In this document: positions 1-5,234 of the stretch, in pieces | Layout of the letters: each line of letters opens with the position of its first letter | Position numbering within the stretch: position 1 is the stretch's first letter | Assembly (NCBI GenBank): GCA_022360075.1 | Contig: JAKSDN010001163.1 | Coordinates: forward strand, 1 to 5,234 | DNA length: 5,234 nucleotides | Origin: Kiloniellales bacterium | Lineage (GTDB): Bacteria; Pseudomonadota; Alphaproteobacteria; Kiloniellales; JAKSDN01 | Reading direction: 5' to 3' | Notes under the pieces: generated by a model | Told to the model about the DNA's origin: nothing | Seen by the model: only the letters and a program-made list of their open reading frames with translations | The model's database searches: none | Program-made: the position numbers and the translations under genes

Positions 1-702
1 CAGGGCGTCGGCGCAGTCGTCGACGTGAAGGAACTCGCGCAGCGGCCGGCCGCTGCCCCAGATCGTCACCGTCGGCTGATTCGCCGCCTTGGCATCGTGG
101 ATCTTGCGTATGAGGGCAGGGATCACGTGGCTCGACTCGAGGTCGAAATTGTCGCCGGGGCCGTAGAGGTTGGTCGGCATCGCGGCGATGAAGTCGTGGC
201 CGCCCTGCCGCCGATAGGCCTGGCAGAGCTTGACGCCGGCGATCTTGGCCACGGCGTACCACTGGTTGGTCGGCTCGAGCGGGCCGCTGAGCAGCGCCTC
301 CTCGGGCATCGGCTGCGGTGCCTCGCGCGGATAGATGCAAGACGAGCCGAGCAGCAGGAGCTTCTCGATACCCTGCTGCGCCGCGGCGCCGACGATGTTG
401 GTGAGCAGGGCCAGGTTGTCGTAGATGAACTCGGCCGGTCGGCTGTTATTGGCATGGATGCCGCCCACCCGCGCCGCCGCGATGATGACGACGTCGGGTT
501 TCTGGGCGGCCATCCAGGCCTCGGTCTCGGCCTGCCGGCGGAGGTCCAGACGCGCGCGCCCCTCGGACAGCAGGACGCAGTCCTCGCCTTCCAGGCGGCG
601 CATCAGCGCGCGGCCGACCATGCCGCGGTGGCCGGCGACCCAGACCCGCTTGCCGGCCAGGGAGAAGGGCGGGTCGAGCGGCTCGATGGTGCCCTGGCTC
701 AC
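1..702 (-). CDS. fcl: GDP-L-fucose synthase (GDP-4-keto-6-deoxy-D-mannose 3,5-epimerase/4-reductase), 3' end cut by window
   Basis: Cytoplasmic SDR-family enzyme that epimerises GDP-4-keto-6-deoxymannose at C3 and C5 and reduces C4 with NADPH to give GDP-L-fucose, the step after GMD. The frame was read by hand: 234 residues from a GTG at 702-700, open to base 1. An N-terminal Rossmann motif G24-x-x-G27-x-x-G30 lies in AGHRGMVG. The catalytic set matches E. coli GDP-fucose synthase at a constant offset of 13: S120 and C122 in GSSCIYP, Y149 and K153 in [10 protein letters not shown]192 in SSHVIP. The REFLHVDD segment also fits. The family is about 320 residues, so roughly the last 90 are outside the window. 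The first in-frame ATG (residue 28) lies inside the Rossmann loop and would destroy it, so the GTG is chosen; it overlaps the gmd stop as GTGA, suggesting translational coupling. The only oddity is an N-terminus 13 residues longer than in E. coli. Identification is firm; symbol wcaG is an alternative name. Confidence 0.95.
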   Translation of the reverse strand, partial: MSQGTIEPLDPPFSLAGKRVWVAGHRGMVGRALMRRLEGEDCVLLSEGRARLDLRRQAETEAWMAAQKPDVVIIAAARVGGIHANNSRPAEFIYDNLALLTNIVGAAAQQGIEKLLLLGSSCIYPREAPQPMPEEALLSGPLEPTNQWYAVAKIAGVKLCQAYRRQGGHDFIAAMPTNLYGPGDNFDLESSHVIPALIRKIHDAKAANQPTVTIWGSGRPLREFLHVDDCADAL

Positions 703-1769
703 GCGCCCTCGTCCTGCTCGAGCGGGCCGGGGGCGGCGAGGGCGGCGCGGTCGCTTTCGACCATCTCGCGCACCAGCGCCTCGAAGCCGGTCCGCGGTGA
801 CCAGCCGAGGCGCTCGCGCGCCTTGCGGGCATCGCCCTGCAGGCGATGGACCTCGGTCGGCCGGAAGTAGCGCGGGTCGATCTCGACCCGGACGGCCCCG
901 CTGGCCTCGTCGAGGCCCTGTTCGCCGGCGCCCTCGCCGCGCCAGGCGAGCGTGACGCCGATCTCCCGGAAGGCCGCCTCGACGAAGTCGCGCACCGAAT
1001 GGGCCTCACCCGTGGCCAGCACGTAGTCGTCGGCCTCCGCTTGCTGCACGATGCGCCAGATGCCCTCGGCGTAATCGCGCGCATGGCCCCAGTCCCGGCG
1101 AGCGTCCAGGTTGCCGAGGTAGAGCCGATCCTGGAGGCCTGCCTCGATGGCCGCCACCGCGCGGGTGATCTTGCGCGTGACGAAGGTCTCGCCCCGGGTC
1201 GGGCCCTCGTGGTTGAAGAGGATGCCGTTAGAAGCGTGGAAGCCGTAGGCCTCGCGGTAGTTCACGGTGATCCAGTAGGCGTAGAGTTTGGCCACGGCAT
1301 AGGGGCTGCGCGGCCGGAAGGGCGTATCCTCGTTCTGCGGCGGCGGCGCGTTGCCGTAGAGCTCCGAGGTCGAAGCCTGATAGAAGCGCGTACGCTCGCC
1401 GAGCCCCAGAATGCGCAGCGCCTCGAGCAGCCGCAGCGTGCCGAGCGCATCGGCGTTGGCCGTGTACTCCGGTGTCTCGAAGCTGACCTGCACGTGGCTT
1501 TGGGCCGCGAGATTGTAGATCTCGTCGGGCTGCACGTCCTGCACGATGCGGATCAGGTTGGTGGCGTCGGTCAGATCGCCGTAGTGCAGGCGGAAGCGGA
1601 CGTTCTCCTCGTGCGGATCCTGATAGAGATGCTCGACCCGCCCGGTGTTGAAGGAGGAGGAGCGGCGCTTGATGCCATGCACGACGTAGCCCTTGTCGAG
1701 CAGCAGCTCGGCCAGATAGGCGCCGTCCTGGCCGGTTGCACCGGTGATCAAAGCGATCTTTTCCGACAC
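699..1769 (-). CDS. gmd: GDP-mannose 4,6-dehydratase
   Basis: Cytoplasmic NADP-dependent SDR enzyme that converts GDP-D-mannose to GDP-4-keto-6-deoxy-D-mannose, first committed step to GDP-L-fucose and GDP-D-rhamnose. The 356-residue length is normal for the family. Visible motifs: dinucleotide-binding GATGQDG (residues 10-16); [10 protein letters not shown] (35-44), the family's cofactor-contacting and oligomer loop; [12 protein letters not shown] (86-97); catalytic TSE at 134-136 with Y157 and K161 in [16 protein letters not shown] (193-203); and RDWGHARDY (225-233). The start is a GTG at 1769-1767: an in-frame TGA lies five codons upstream, AGAGGA sits 4 bases before the GTG, and the nearby ATG at 1774-1772 is out of frame. 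The gene ends in a GTGA overlap with fcl, so the two form an operon; the terminator at 1902-1936 separates it from the upstream adhesin gene. One oddity is that the usual HESPRRGETF loop of E. coli reads [10 protein letters not shown] here (G189, T191). Identification is firm. Confidence 0.97.
   Translation of the reverse strand: MSEKIALITGATGQDGAYLAELLLDKGYVVHGIKRRSSSFNTGRVEHLYQDPHEENVRFRLHYGDLTDATNLIRIVQDVQPDEIYNLAAQSHVQVSFETPEYTANADALGTLRLLEALRILGLGERTRFYQASTSELYGNAPPPQNEDTPFRPRSPYAVAKLYAYWITVNYREAYGFHASNGILFNHEGPTRGETFVTRKITRAVAAIEAGLQDRLYLGNLDARRDWGHARDYAEGIWRIVQQAEADDYVLATGEAHSVRDFVEAAFREIGVTLAWRGEGAGEQGLDEASGAVRVEIDPRYFRPTEVHRLQGDARKARERLGWSPRTGFEALVREMVESDRAALAAPGPLEQDEGA
706..715 (-). 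promoter_or_regulatory. Ribosome binding site for fcl inside the gmd 3' end
   Basis: On the minus strand AGGA (715-712) and GAGGG (710-706) precede the GTG at 702 by 9 and 3 bases. The purine-rich stretch lies within the last codons of gmd (its Gln-Asp-Glu-Gly tail), as expected for a coupled overlapping start. It supports the GTG rather than the internal ATG as the fcl start. Confidence 0.55.
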
Positions 1770-1901
1770 CTCATCCTCTGTTCAGTCCGCGACTCAGGCT
1801 ACGTGGCACCAGCGCCCCAAGCTCATCGCGCCAATGCGACGGTCCTTGGCGCATCAGCCTTGCGCAAATCCTTGGCGCTGCTCGCTAGCAGGAGTCCGGG
1901 G
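1770..1901 (-). promoter_or_regulatory. gmd leader/promoter region with a repeated 10-mer (putative operator)
   Basis: This stretch lies between the adhesin terminator and the gmd start. If the terminator works, the gmd-fcl promoter must be here, but I see no convincing sigma-70 -35/-10 pair on the minus strand. What can be seen on the plus strand is tccttggcgc at 1843-1852 and again, exactly, at 1869-1878, with a related ccttgcgc between them at 1858-1865, giving starts about 12-14 bases apart, and an 8-base palindrome ttgcgcaa at 1860-1867. Such spaced copies could be a regulator site. In a GC-rich genome short repeats are also expected by chance, so the operator reading is weak. Confidence 0.3.
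1774..1779 (-). promoter_or_regulatory. Ribosome binding site for gmd
   Basis: Minus-strand AGAGGA at 1779-1774 lies four bases upstream of the GTG start at 1769, a short but workable spacing. It decides the start because no in-frame ATG or other initiator lies between the upstream in-frame TGA and this GTG. Confidence 0.6.
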
Positions 1902-1936
1902 AAAAGGAAAGGGCCGGGAGGTGATCTCCCGGCCCT
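1902..1936 (-). terminator. Rho-independent terminator of the adhesin gene
   Basis: A perfect 11-bp inverted repeat (1910-1920 pairing with 1926-1936, nearly all G-C) closes a five-base loop. Read on the minus strand the hairpin is followed by TTTCCTTTTC, a T-rich tail. It begins 28 bases after the TAG stop of the adhesin gene at 1965-1967, the usual place for an intrinsic terminator. On the plus strand the hairpin is followed by no T tract, so it is directional for the minus strand. It should largely separate adhesin transcription from gmd-fcl. Confidence 0.88.
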
Positions 1937-1964
1937 GTCAGGCGTCAATCCGTCCCGGATGTCA

Positions 1965-4900
1965 CTACGAGATGTCGATCTGGGTCGCGTTGATGACGTC
2001 CTCGATGTTGGCCCGGTTCCCGGTGCCCTGGCCGAAGCCTTCGAGCGTGAGGCTGGAGCCATTGTTGAAGCTGATCACGAGGTCGCTCGCACCGTCTTGG
2101 ATGCTGGTGATCGCCGCGTTGAGATCGCTGAGATCGGCCGCCCCGCCGCTGTTGTCGGCATCGATGACGTTCTCGAACCGCAGGATATCGCGCGCGCCGT
2201 CGAAGTTGCGGAGCGTATCCTGACCGTCGCCATTGCCCAGGCCGTCGTCGCCCTGGAGGTTGATGACGAAGGTGTCGATATCGATGTCGATGCCGCCGTC
2301 CAGGATGTCGTCGCCCAGGCCGCCGATCAAAGTGTCGGCACCTTCGCCGCCTTCGATCAGGTCGTCGCCCCGGAACTCGCTCGTCGCGGGCGGGCGTGAG
2401 AGACCGGCCTCGGTGTCGTCGATGATCTGATTGATCTCCTGGAAGGTGAGGGCACGGTCGAAGATCGCGACCTCGTCGATCAGGCCGGCGAAGTCGTCGG
2501 TGCCGTTCTCCTGACCGCCGATGAAGAAGTCCTCGCTGCTGCCGACGAGACTGAAGAACGATGTCTTGTCGAAGCCGACCCTGGCACCATTGAGGTACAA
2601 GACGATGCCGTCGCCGTTGTTGTTGAAATTGTCCCAAGTGAATGCGACGTGGTTCCAGGTGTTGAGCGAGACGGGGCCATTACCGCCATCGGCCACCGTA
2701 ATCGAGGCGAGGTCATCGCCCGTGCCGAAGAAGTCGAGCTCCAGGTTGGCCGTGTTGGTCGAGCCGACCTCGTCGAGGCGGATGATGAACTCGTCGGCAT
2801 TGCTCAAGCCGTTGTTGATCTTCGAGAACAAGACGTTGTCGCCGGTGATCGCGGAGGCATTGAACCAGAACTGTACGGTCCCGGAATCGAGTGAGAAAGT
2901 CGCGGAATTGTTGATCTGCACGCGATCGTCCGCACCGTCGAACTGGGCCGCCGTGTCGGGATCGTCCACGACGACGCCGGCCGCGCCGAGCGTTACGCCG
3001 TTCAAATACTGGCCGTTGTTGCCGCCGATCTGGTCGTTGGCGACCGTGCCGCTGGATTCGCCCAGACGGTAGTAGGCCACCGGTCCCAGGGCGATCAGCT
3101 TCTCCGAGAAATCGGGCGGCACGACGACGGTGCCAAGGGCGGCGTCGTCGCTGATCAGGGTATCGTCACCGGTGCCGCCGAAGAGGCTGTCGTCGCCGTC
3201 GCCAGCGTTGACGAAGTCGTTGCCCTCGCCGGCATCGATCGTGTCGTTGCCGCCCTGGCCGAAGACCGTATCGTCACCGCCGCCGGCATCGATCGTATCG
3301 CCCTCGCCGCGGGTGTCACCGGTGAGCTGCGCCCAGTTGTTCGGATCCTCGAGGAAGGCCCTCACGTCCGGGTTGGCCGGGTCGAAGGTGCCGCCCACGT
3401 CGATCGTCCAGCCGTGGTTGGTCACCAGCTCGTCGAACACCTCCCAACCGGAGCCGGCCGGTAAGAGATCCAGATCGAGGCCCTGATCGATCGCGAGCTG
3501 ATCGGTGTTCGGCACGTCGCCGAAGATCAGATCGTTGCCGAGCCGGCCTTGGATCAGATCGCCGCCGACCGGGGCGAGCTCGACCTGATCCGGGAAGCCC
3601 TCGAAGAGCGCGCCCTGGAGTTCTTCAGGCGTGAACACGATCTGCGCATCACCGATCACGGTGCCGGTGTCCGGGTTCGTATTGCCCGACGGCGGCGAAT
3701 TGTCGACCTGGTCGATGATGTCCTTCCGGACGCCGTCGCCGATGCCGATGCCGCGCACCTCGACCGCATTATCGCCCGCGAAGATCCCCGTGCCGTTCAT
3801 CGCGTCGGTCACGAGGGGGTTCTCCAGCGCGGCGTTCAGCGCCTGCTGGGCGTTCTCGTTGCCGATGACGTCGCCGTCGCCGATCGTGTTCGGCCCGCCG
3901 TCGGTCAGGAAGAACAGGATATTGCTGAAGCCGCTGGTGGCGGTCACCTGCGCGGCCAGGAAGTCGGTCGCGGAGATGAGAGGCGATTCGTAGTTCGTCG
4001 TGCCCTGCGCGTTGAAGCCGTCGACGAAGTTGACCGCAAAATCGAAGTTGGCTTGCGCGGTCGAGCCGCCAGGCAGGATGTCGGAGAAGTCGGGAAATTC
4101 AAACGACGTCTGCGCCGTAGTCGAGAAGGGAATAATCTTGAGGTTGATCACGCCTTGATGGTCACTGAACTCGTTCAGGAGGTTGTTGATCGCATCCTGC
4201 AGCAACTGCAAGCGCGTCTGCCCGTTGCCCGCGAAGCCGCCGAAGTCTGGGCCCATGCTGCCGGAGACATCGAGGATCAGGGCGATGTTGAAGTTGCCCG
4301 GCGGAATGCCGGCCGGCGTCGCGCCGCCCGGATCGCCGACCAGCAGGTCGTCGCCGATCTCGCCGACGATCGGGCCGGGCCCGGCGTTGCCGAGGCTCAG
4401 GCCCGGCTGCTCGACGTCGTCGACCCTGGTGTCGAGCGTGTGGTTGTCGGTCGTGGTGGTCTGCGGATCGCTGTCGTCGAACTGATTGCTGCCGATCACG
4501 AAGGCGCGCGGCGGATTGACCACGTCGACCGTGAAGTTGTAGGTGTCGACGTCCGTATTGTCGTCCTCGGTGGCTTCGAGCCCCGAGGTCCCGTTCGGAC
4601 CGGCGACCGTTGCCACATCCACTGTCGTCGTCTTGACTTCGACGTTGATGGCGCCCGCGAAATCATCGTTGGGCGTGATGTCGATGCTCTTCAGCAGAGC
4701 ATCGGTCTCGGCGAAGGTCAGGCCCGAGGTGTCGAAGGTCCACACGAAGGTGTCGGGGGCCGGATTGTCTTGCACCGGCGCCGGTGCACCGGCTGGCAAC
4801 GTGAAGCCCAAGGCCGGATCGCCGGTCCCGGCACTCGCACCGGCCACGAGCACGAGCGTGATGACGATCTGGTTGACCCGCTCCGTGCCGTCGTTGTCGG

Positions 4901-5234
4901 CCTGACCCTGGGTGAAGGCGGCATCCAGATCCGGACTGGCGCCTGCCTGCGAGGTCTGGTCGTCGAGATCGAGAGATAGGCCCAGCCCGTTGCCCGCGGA
5001 GTTCACGTCGATCTCAATCGTGTTGTTGTTGGAGTCGATGAACGCGTTGTTCAGGAACAGCTCGGTCCCATCGACAACCGCATCGACCGCGATGTCGTTC
5101 GAGGAGCCGCCGGTGGCCGTCGCGCCGGACTCCGTGTCGCGGGCGGATACGCTGACCGTGATGCCGTTCAGGTCCACATCGCTGTTGAGCGGCGCCTGGA
5201 CGTCGAAGTCCAGGGTGAGGCTGTTGGTCGTCGC
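1965..5234 (-). CDS. Giant type I-secreted RTX adhesin with VWA and LamG domains, C-terminal part (5' end outside window)
   Basis: Probable cell-surface or extracellular calcium-dependent adhesin. The frame is open from the window edge (5234) to TAG at 1965-1967, giving 1,089 visible residues. The first in-frame start-like codon, a GTG at 5177, is not taken as the start because the same extracellular-repeat sequence continues upstream of it. Domains in visible-residue numbering: Ig/cadherin-like repeats 1-240; a boundary segment with VIGSN and an RTX-like GDDLLVGD to about 305; VWA about 315-544 with MIDAS residues D322, S324, S326, T412/T413 and D445; RTX motifs 557-574; an interrupting segment 575-642; six RTX nonapeptides 643-696; a LamG/ConA-like domain 710-938; three RTX nonapeptides 956-982; and a C-terminal secretion domain 983-1089. 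I see no cysteine and only seven lysines, with very high Asp, Asn and Gly, typical of RTX proteins that fold in external calcium. Family knowledge: LapA-type adhesins carry VWA, RTX and a secretion signal at the C-terminus and need an ABC/HlyD/TolC exporter, not seen here. The ligand is unknown. The class is confident; an adhesive role is inferred. Confidence 0.9.
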   Translation of the reverse strand, partial: ATTNSLTLDFDVQAPLNSDVDLNGITVSVSARDTESGATATGGSSNDIAVDAVVDGTELFLNNAFIDSNNNTIEIDVNSAGNGLGLSLDLDDQTSQAGASPDLDAAFTQGQADNDGTERVNQIVITLVLVAGASAGTGDPALGFTLPAGAPAPVQDNPAPDTFVWTFDTSGLTFAETDALLKSIDITPNDDFAGAINVEVKTTTVDVATVAGPNGTSGLEATEDDNTDVDTYNFTVDVVNPPRAFVIGSNQFDDSDPQTTTTDNHTLDTRVDDVEQPGLSLGNAGPGPIVGEIGDDLLVGDPGGATPAGIPPGNFNIALILDVSGSMGPDFGGFAGNGQTRLQLLQDAINNLLNEFSDHQGVINLKIIPFSTTAQTSFEFPDFSDILPGGSTAQANFDFAVNFVDGFNAQGTTNYESPLISATDFLAAQVTATSGFSNILFFLTDGGPNTIGDGDVIGNENAQQALNAALENPLVTDAMNGTGIFAGDNAVEVRGIGIGDGVRKDIIDQVDNSPPSGNTNPDTGTVIGDAQIVFTPEELQGALFEGFPDQVELAPVGGDLIQGRLGNDLIFGDVPNTDQLAIDQGLDLDLLPAGSGWEVFDELVTNHGWTIDVGGTFDPANPDVRAFLEDPNNWAQLTGDTRGEGDTIDAGGGDDTVFGQGGNDTIDAGEGNDFVNAGDGDDSLFGGTGDDTLISDDAALGTVVVPPDFSEKLIALGPVAYYRLGESSGTVANDQIGGNNGQYLNGVTLGAAGVVVDDPDTAAQFDGADDRVQINNSATFSLDSGTVQFWFNASAITGDNVLFSKINNGLSNADEFIIRLDEVGSTNTANLELDFFGTGDDLASITVADGGNGPVSLNTWNHVAFTWDNFNNNGDGIVLYLNGARVGFDKTSFFSLVGSSEDFFIGGQENGTDDFAGLIDEVAIFDRALTFQEINQIIDDTEAGLSRPPATSEFRGDDLIEGGEGADTLIGGLGDDILDGGIDIDIDTFVINLQGDDGLGNGDGQDTLRNFDGARDILRFENVIDADNSGGAADLSDLNAAITSIQDGASDLVISFNNGSSLTLEGFGQGTGNRANIEDVINATQIDIS
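1968..2288 (-). other. C-terminal type I secretion target domain of the adhesin
   Basis: The last 107 residues begin with DIDTFVI and continue with DGQDTLRNFDGARDILRF, the pattern that follows RTX repeats in proteins with a C-terminal type I secretion target (a D-T-F strand, then D-x-I/L-x-x-F and a hydrophobic strand). The segment ends in a short polar and hydrophobic tail, NATQIDIS. No N-terminal signal would be needed. The assignment rests on position and pattern; the exact signal residues cannot be fixed from sequence alone. Confidence 0.75.
2289..2369 (-). repeat. C-terminal RTX block: three nonapeptides
   Basis: Visible residues 956-982 contain GDDLIEGGE, GADTLIGGL and GDDILDGGI, a second, shorter calcium-binding beta-roll segment after the LamG domain and next to the secretion domain. 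RTX repeats directly before the C-terminal signal are usual in type I-secreted proteins, where they drive folding on exit from the exporter. Confidence 0.88.
2421..3107 (-). other. LamG / concanavalin A-like jelly-roll domain of the adhesin
   Basis: Visible residues about 710-938 show the Laminin_G_3-type pattern: an opening VAYYRLGESSGTVAND, then GGNNGQYLNGV, AAQFDGADDRVQI, GTVQFWFNAS, the central WNHVAFTWD and IVLYLNGARVG strands, and the closing FAGLIDEVAIFDRALTFQEI. These are hallmark positions of this fold, which often binds carbohydrate or protein ligands. It separates the main RTX block from the final short one. The fold is confident; carbohydrate binding is only a possibility. Confidence 0.88.
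3147..3308 (-). repeat. Main RTX block: six tandem calcium-binding nonapeptides
   Basis: Six contiguous nine-residue units at visible residues 643-696 follow the G-G-x-G-x-D-x-U-x pattern: GEGDTIDAG, GGDDTVFGQ, GGNDTIDAG, EGNDFVNAG, DGDDSLFGG and TGDDTLISD. Such units form a parallel beta-roll that binds Ca2+ in the turns outside the cell and stays unfolded in the low-calcium cytoplasm. At the DNA level the 16-mer cgccggcatcgatcgt recurs exactly at 3227-3242 and 3281-3296, 54 bases (two units) apart. Confidence 0.92.
3603..4289 (-). other. VWA (von Willebrand factor A) domain of the adhesin
   Basis: The domain begins with the beta-strand NIALILDVSGSMG. The metal-ion-dependent adhesion site is complete: D-x-S-G-S at 4257-4271 (visible residues D322, S324, S326), a Thr in the GTTNYESPL loop, and an Asp in LFFLTDGGPN. 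The following RGIGIGDG strand and the TPEELQGALF helix fit the end of the fold. In other RTX adhesins the VWA sits just before the RTX blocks, as here. An intact MIDAS suggests divalent-cation-dependent binding; the ligand cannot be deduced. Confidence 0.9.
4515..5234 (-). repeat. Ig/cadherin-like extracellular repeats of the adhesin (one tail plus one full copy)
   Basis: Visible residues 1-55 end in a beta-rich segment with the pattern D-x-x-G-I-x-V-x-V, then SG-x-x-AT, then AVDAVVD. About 185 residues later the same order returns: DFAGAINVEV, SGLEAT, then FTVDVV (residues 191-240). The second unit also contains the WTFDTSGLTFAETDALL stretch typical of the ends of beta-sandwich modules in large bacterial adhesins. 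I read this as the tail of one repeat and a complete diverged copy, implying more copies upstream. Identity between copies is low, so the boundaries and the repeat claim are tentative. Confidence 0.4.

Noticed and set aside
25..870. Plus-strand open frame of 281 codons
   Set aside because: It lies antisense to fcl and the 3' end of gmd, both firmly identified by catalytic motifs. No domain is recognisable in it.
1770..1964. Small gene or ncRNA in the intergenic region
   Set aside because: Apart from the terminator and the short repeats I see no ribosome binding site with a credible short frame and no tRNA-like or riboswitch-like fold.
846..2399. Long plus-strand open frame of 517 codons
   Set aside because: It runs antisense across gmd, the intergenic region with the terminator, and the adhesin 3' end. 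Its Ala/Val/Asp/Arg-rich product has no recognisable domain, and it is the usual complementary-strand shadow in a GC-rich genome.
1945..2637. Minus-strand Arg/Gln-rich frame of 230 codons overlapping the adhesin 3' end
   Set aside because: It is a +1/-1 frame reading of the LamG/RTX coding region; the basic low-complexity composition is what Asp/Gly codons give when shifted. Not a gene.
2421..3107. Lower GC in the LamG region as evidence of recent horizontal transfer
   Set aside because: By hand count 2521-2940 is about 58% GC against about 70% in sampled gmd lines, but the VWA stretch 4081-4200 is lower still (about 51%). The drop follows Asn/Phe/Ile-rich protein content rather than marking a foreign insert.
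3147..3308. CRISPR-like or minisatellite array
   Set aside because: The recurring DNA words are in frame with RTX nonapeptides, units are 27 bases with no spacer/repeat alternation, so they are coding repeats.
3549..4979. Long plus-strand open frame of 476 codons
   Set aside because: Fully antisense to the VWA and upstream domains of the adhesin, with a low-complexity Arg/Val/Asp/Ala product and no motif. The minus-strand frame carries clear domain signatures, so this one is a shadow.
5175..5177. GTG as true start of the adhesin gene
   Set aside because: The frame stays open upstream to the window edge and the residues before the GTG continue the same extracellular-module style, so the start lies outside the window.

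Overview
The window reads as a high-GC proteobacterial chromosome segment, most likely alphaproteobacterial; this is an inference from base composition and protein style, with no rRNA or other marker present. All supported genes lie on the minus strand, so transcription runs from high to low coordinates. There are three genes: two are cut by the window edges and one is complete.

Positions 5234 down to 1965 hold the C-terminal 1,089 residues of a very large secreted protein. From N to C the visible architecture is: the end of one and the whole of a second Ig/cadherin-like extracellular repeat, a short Thr/Asp-rich boundary segment, a von Willebrand factor A (VWA) domain with an intact MIDAS metal site, RTX calcium-binding nonapeptides, a LamG/concanavalin A-like jelly-roll domain, a second short RTX block, and a C-terminal domain of the kind used as a type I secretion signal. 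This is the layout of the C-terminal part of giant calcium-dependent, type I-secreted adhesins of the LapA / ice-binding RTX adhesin kind. The LamG domain between two RTX blocks is its distinctive element.

Positions 1770-1964 are intergenic. They hold a strong rho-independent terminator for the adhesin gene and, beyond it, a stretch with a repeated 10-mer that must contain the promoter and leader of the next gene if that gene is separately transcribed.

Positions 1769 down to 1 hold gmd (GDP-mannose 4,6-dehydratase, complete) followed by fcl (GDP-L-fucose synthase, 3' end outside the window). The stop of gmd and the GTG start of fcl overlap by four bases (GTGA). Together they convert GDP-D-mannose to GDP-L-fucose, a sugar donor for surface polysaccharide or O-antigen. 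The neighbourhood therefore looks like a cell-surface/biofilm locus: a secreted multidomain adhesin next to the supply of a fucosyl donor. Any functional link between the two is inferred only from proximity, and the terminator argues that they are separate transcription units. No secretion-system genes, glycosyltransferases, tRNAs, mobile elements or CRISPR arrays are visible.
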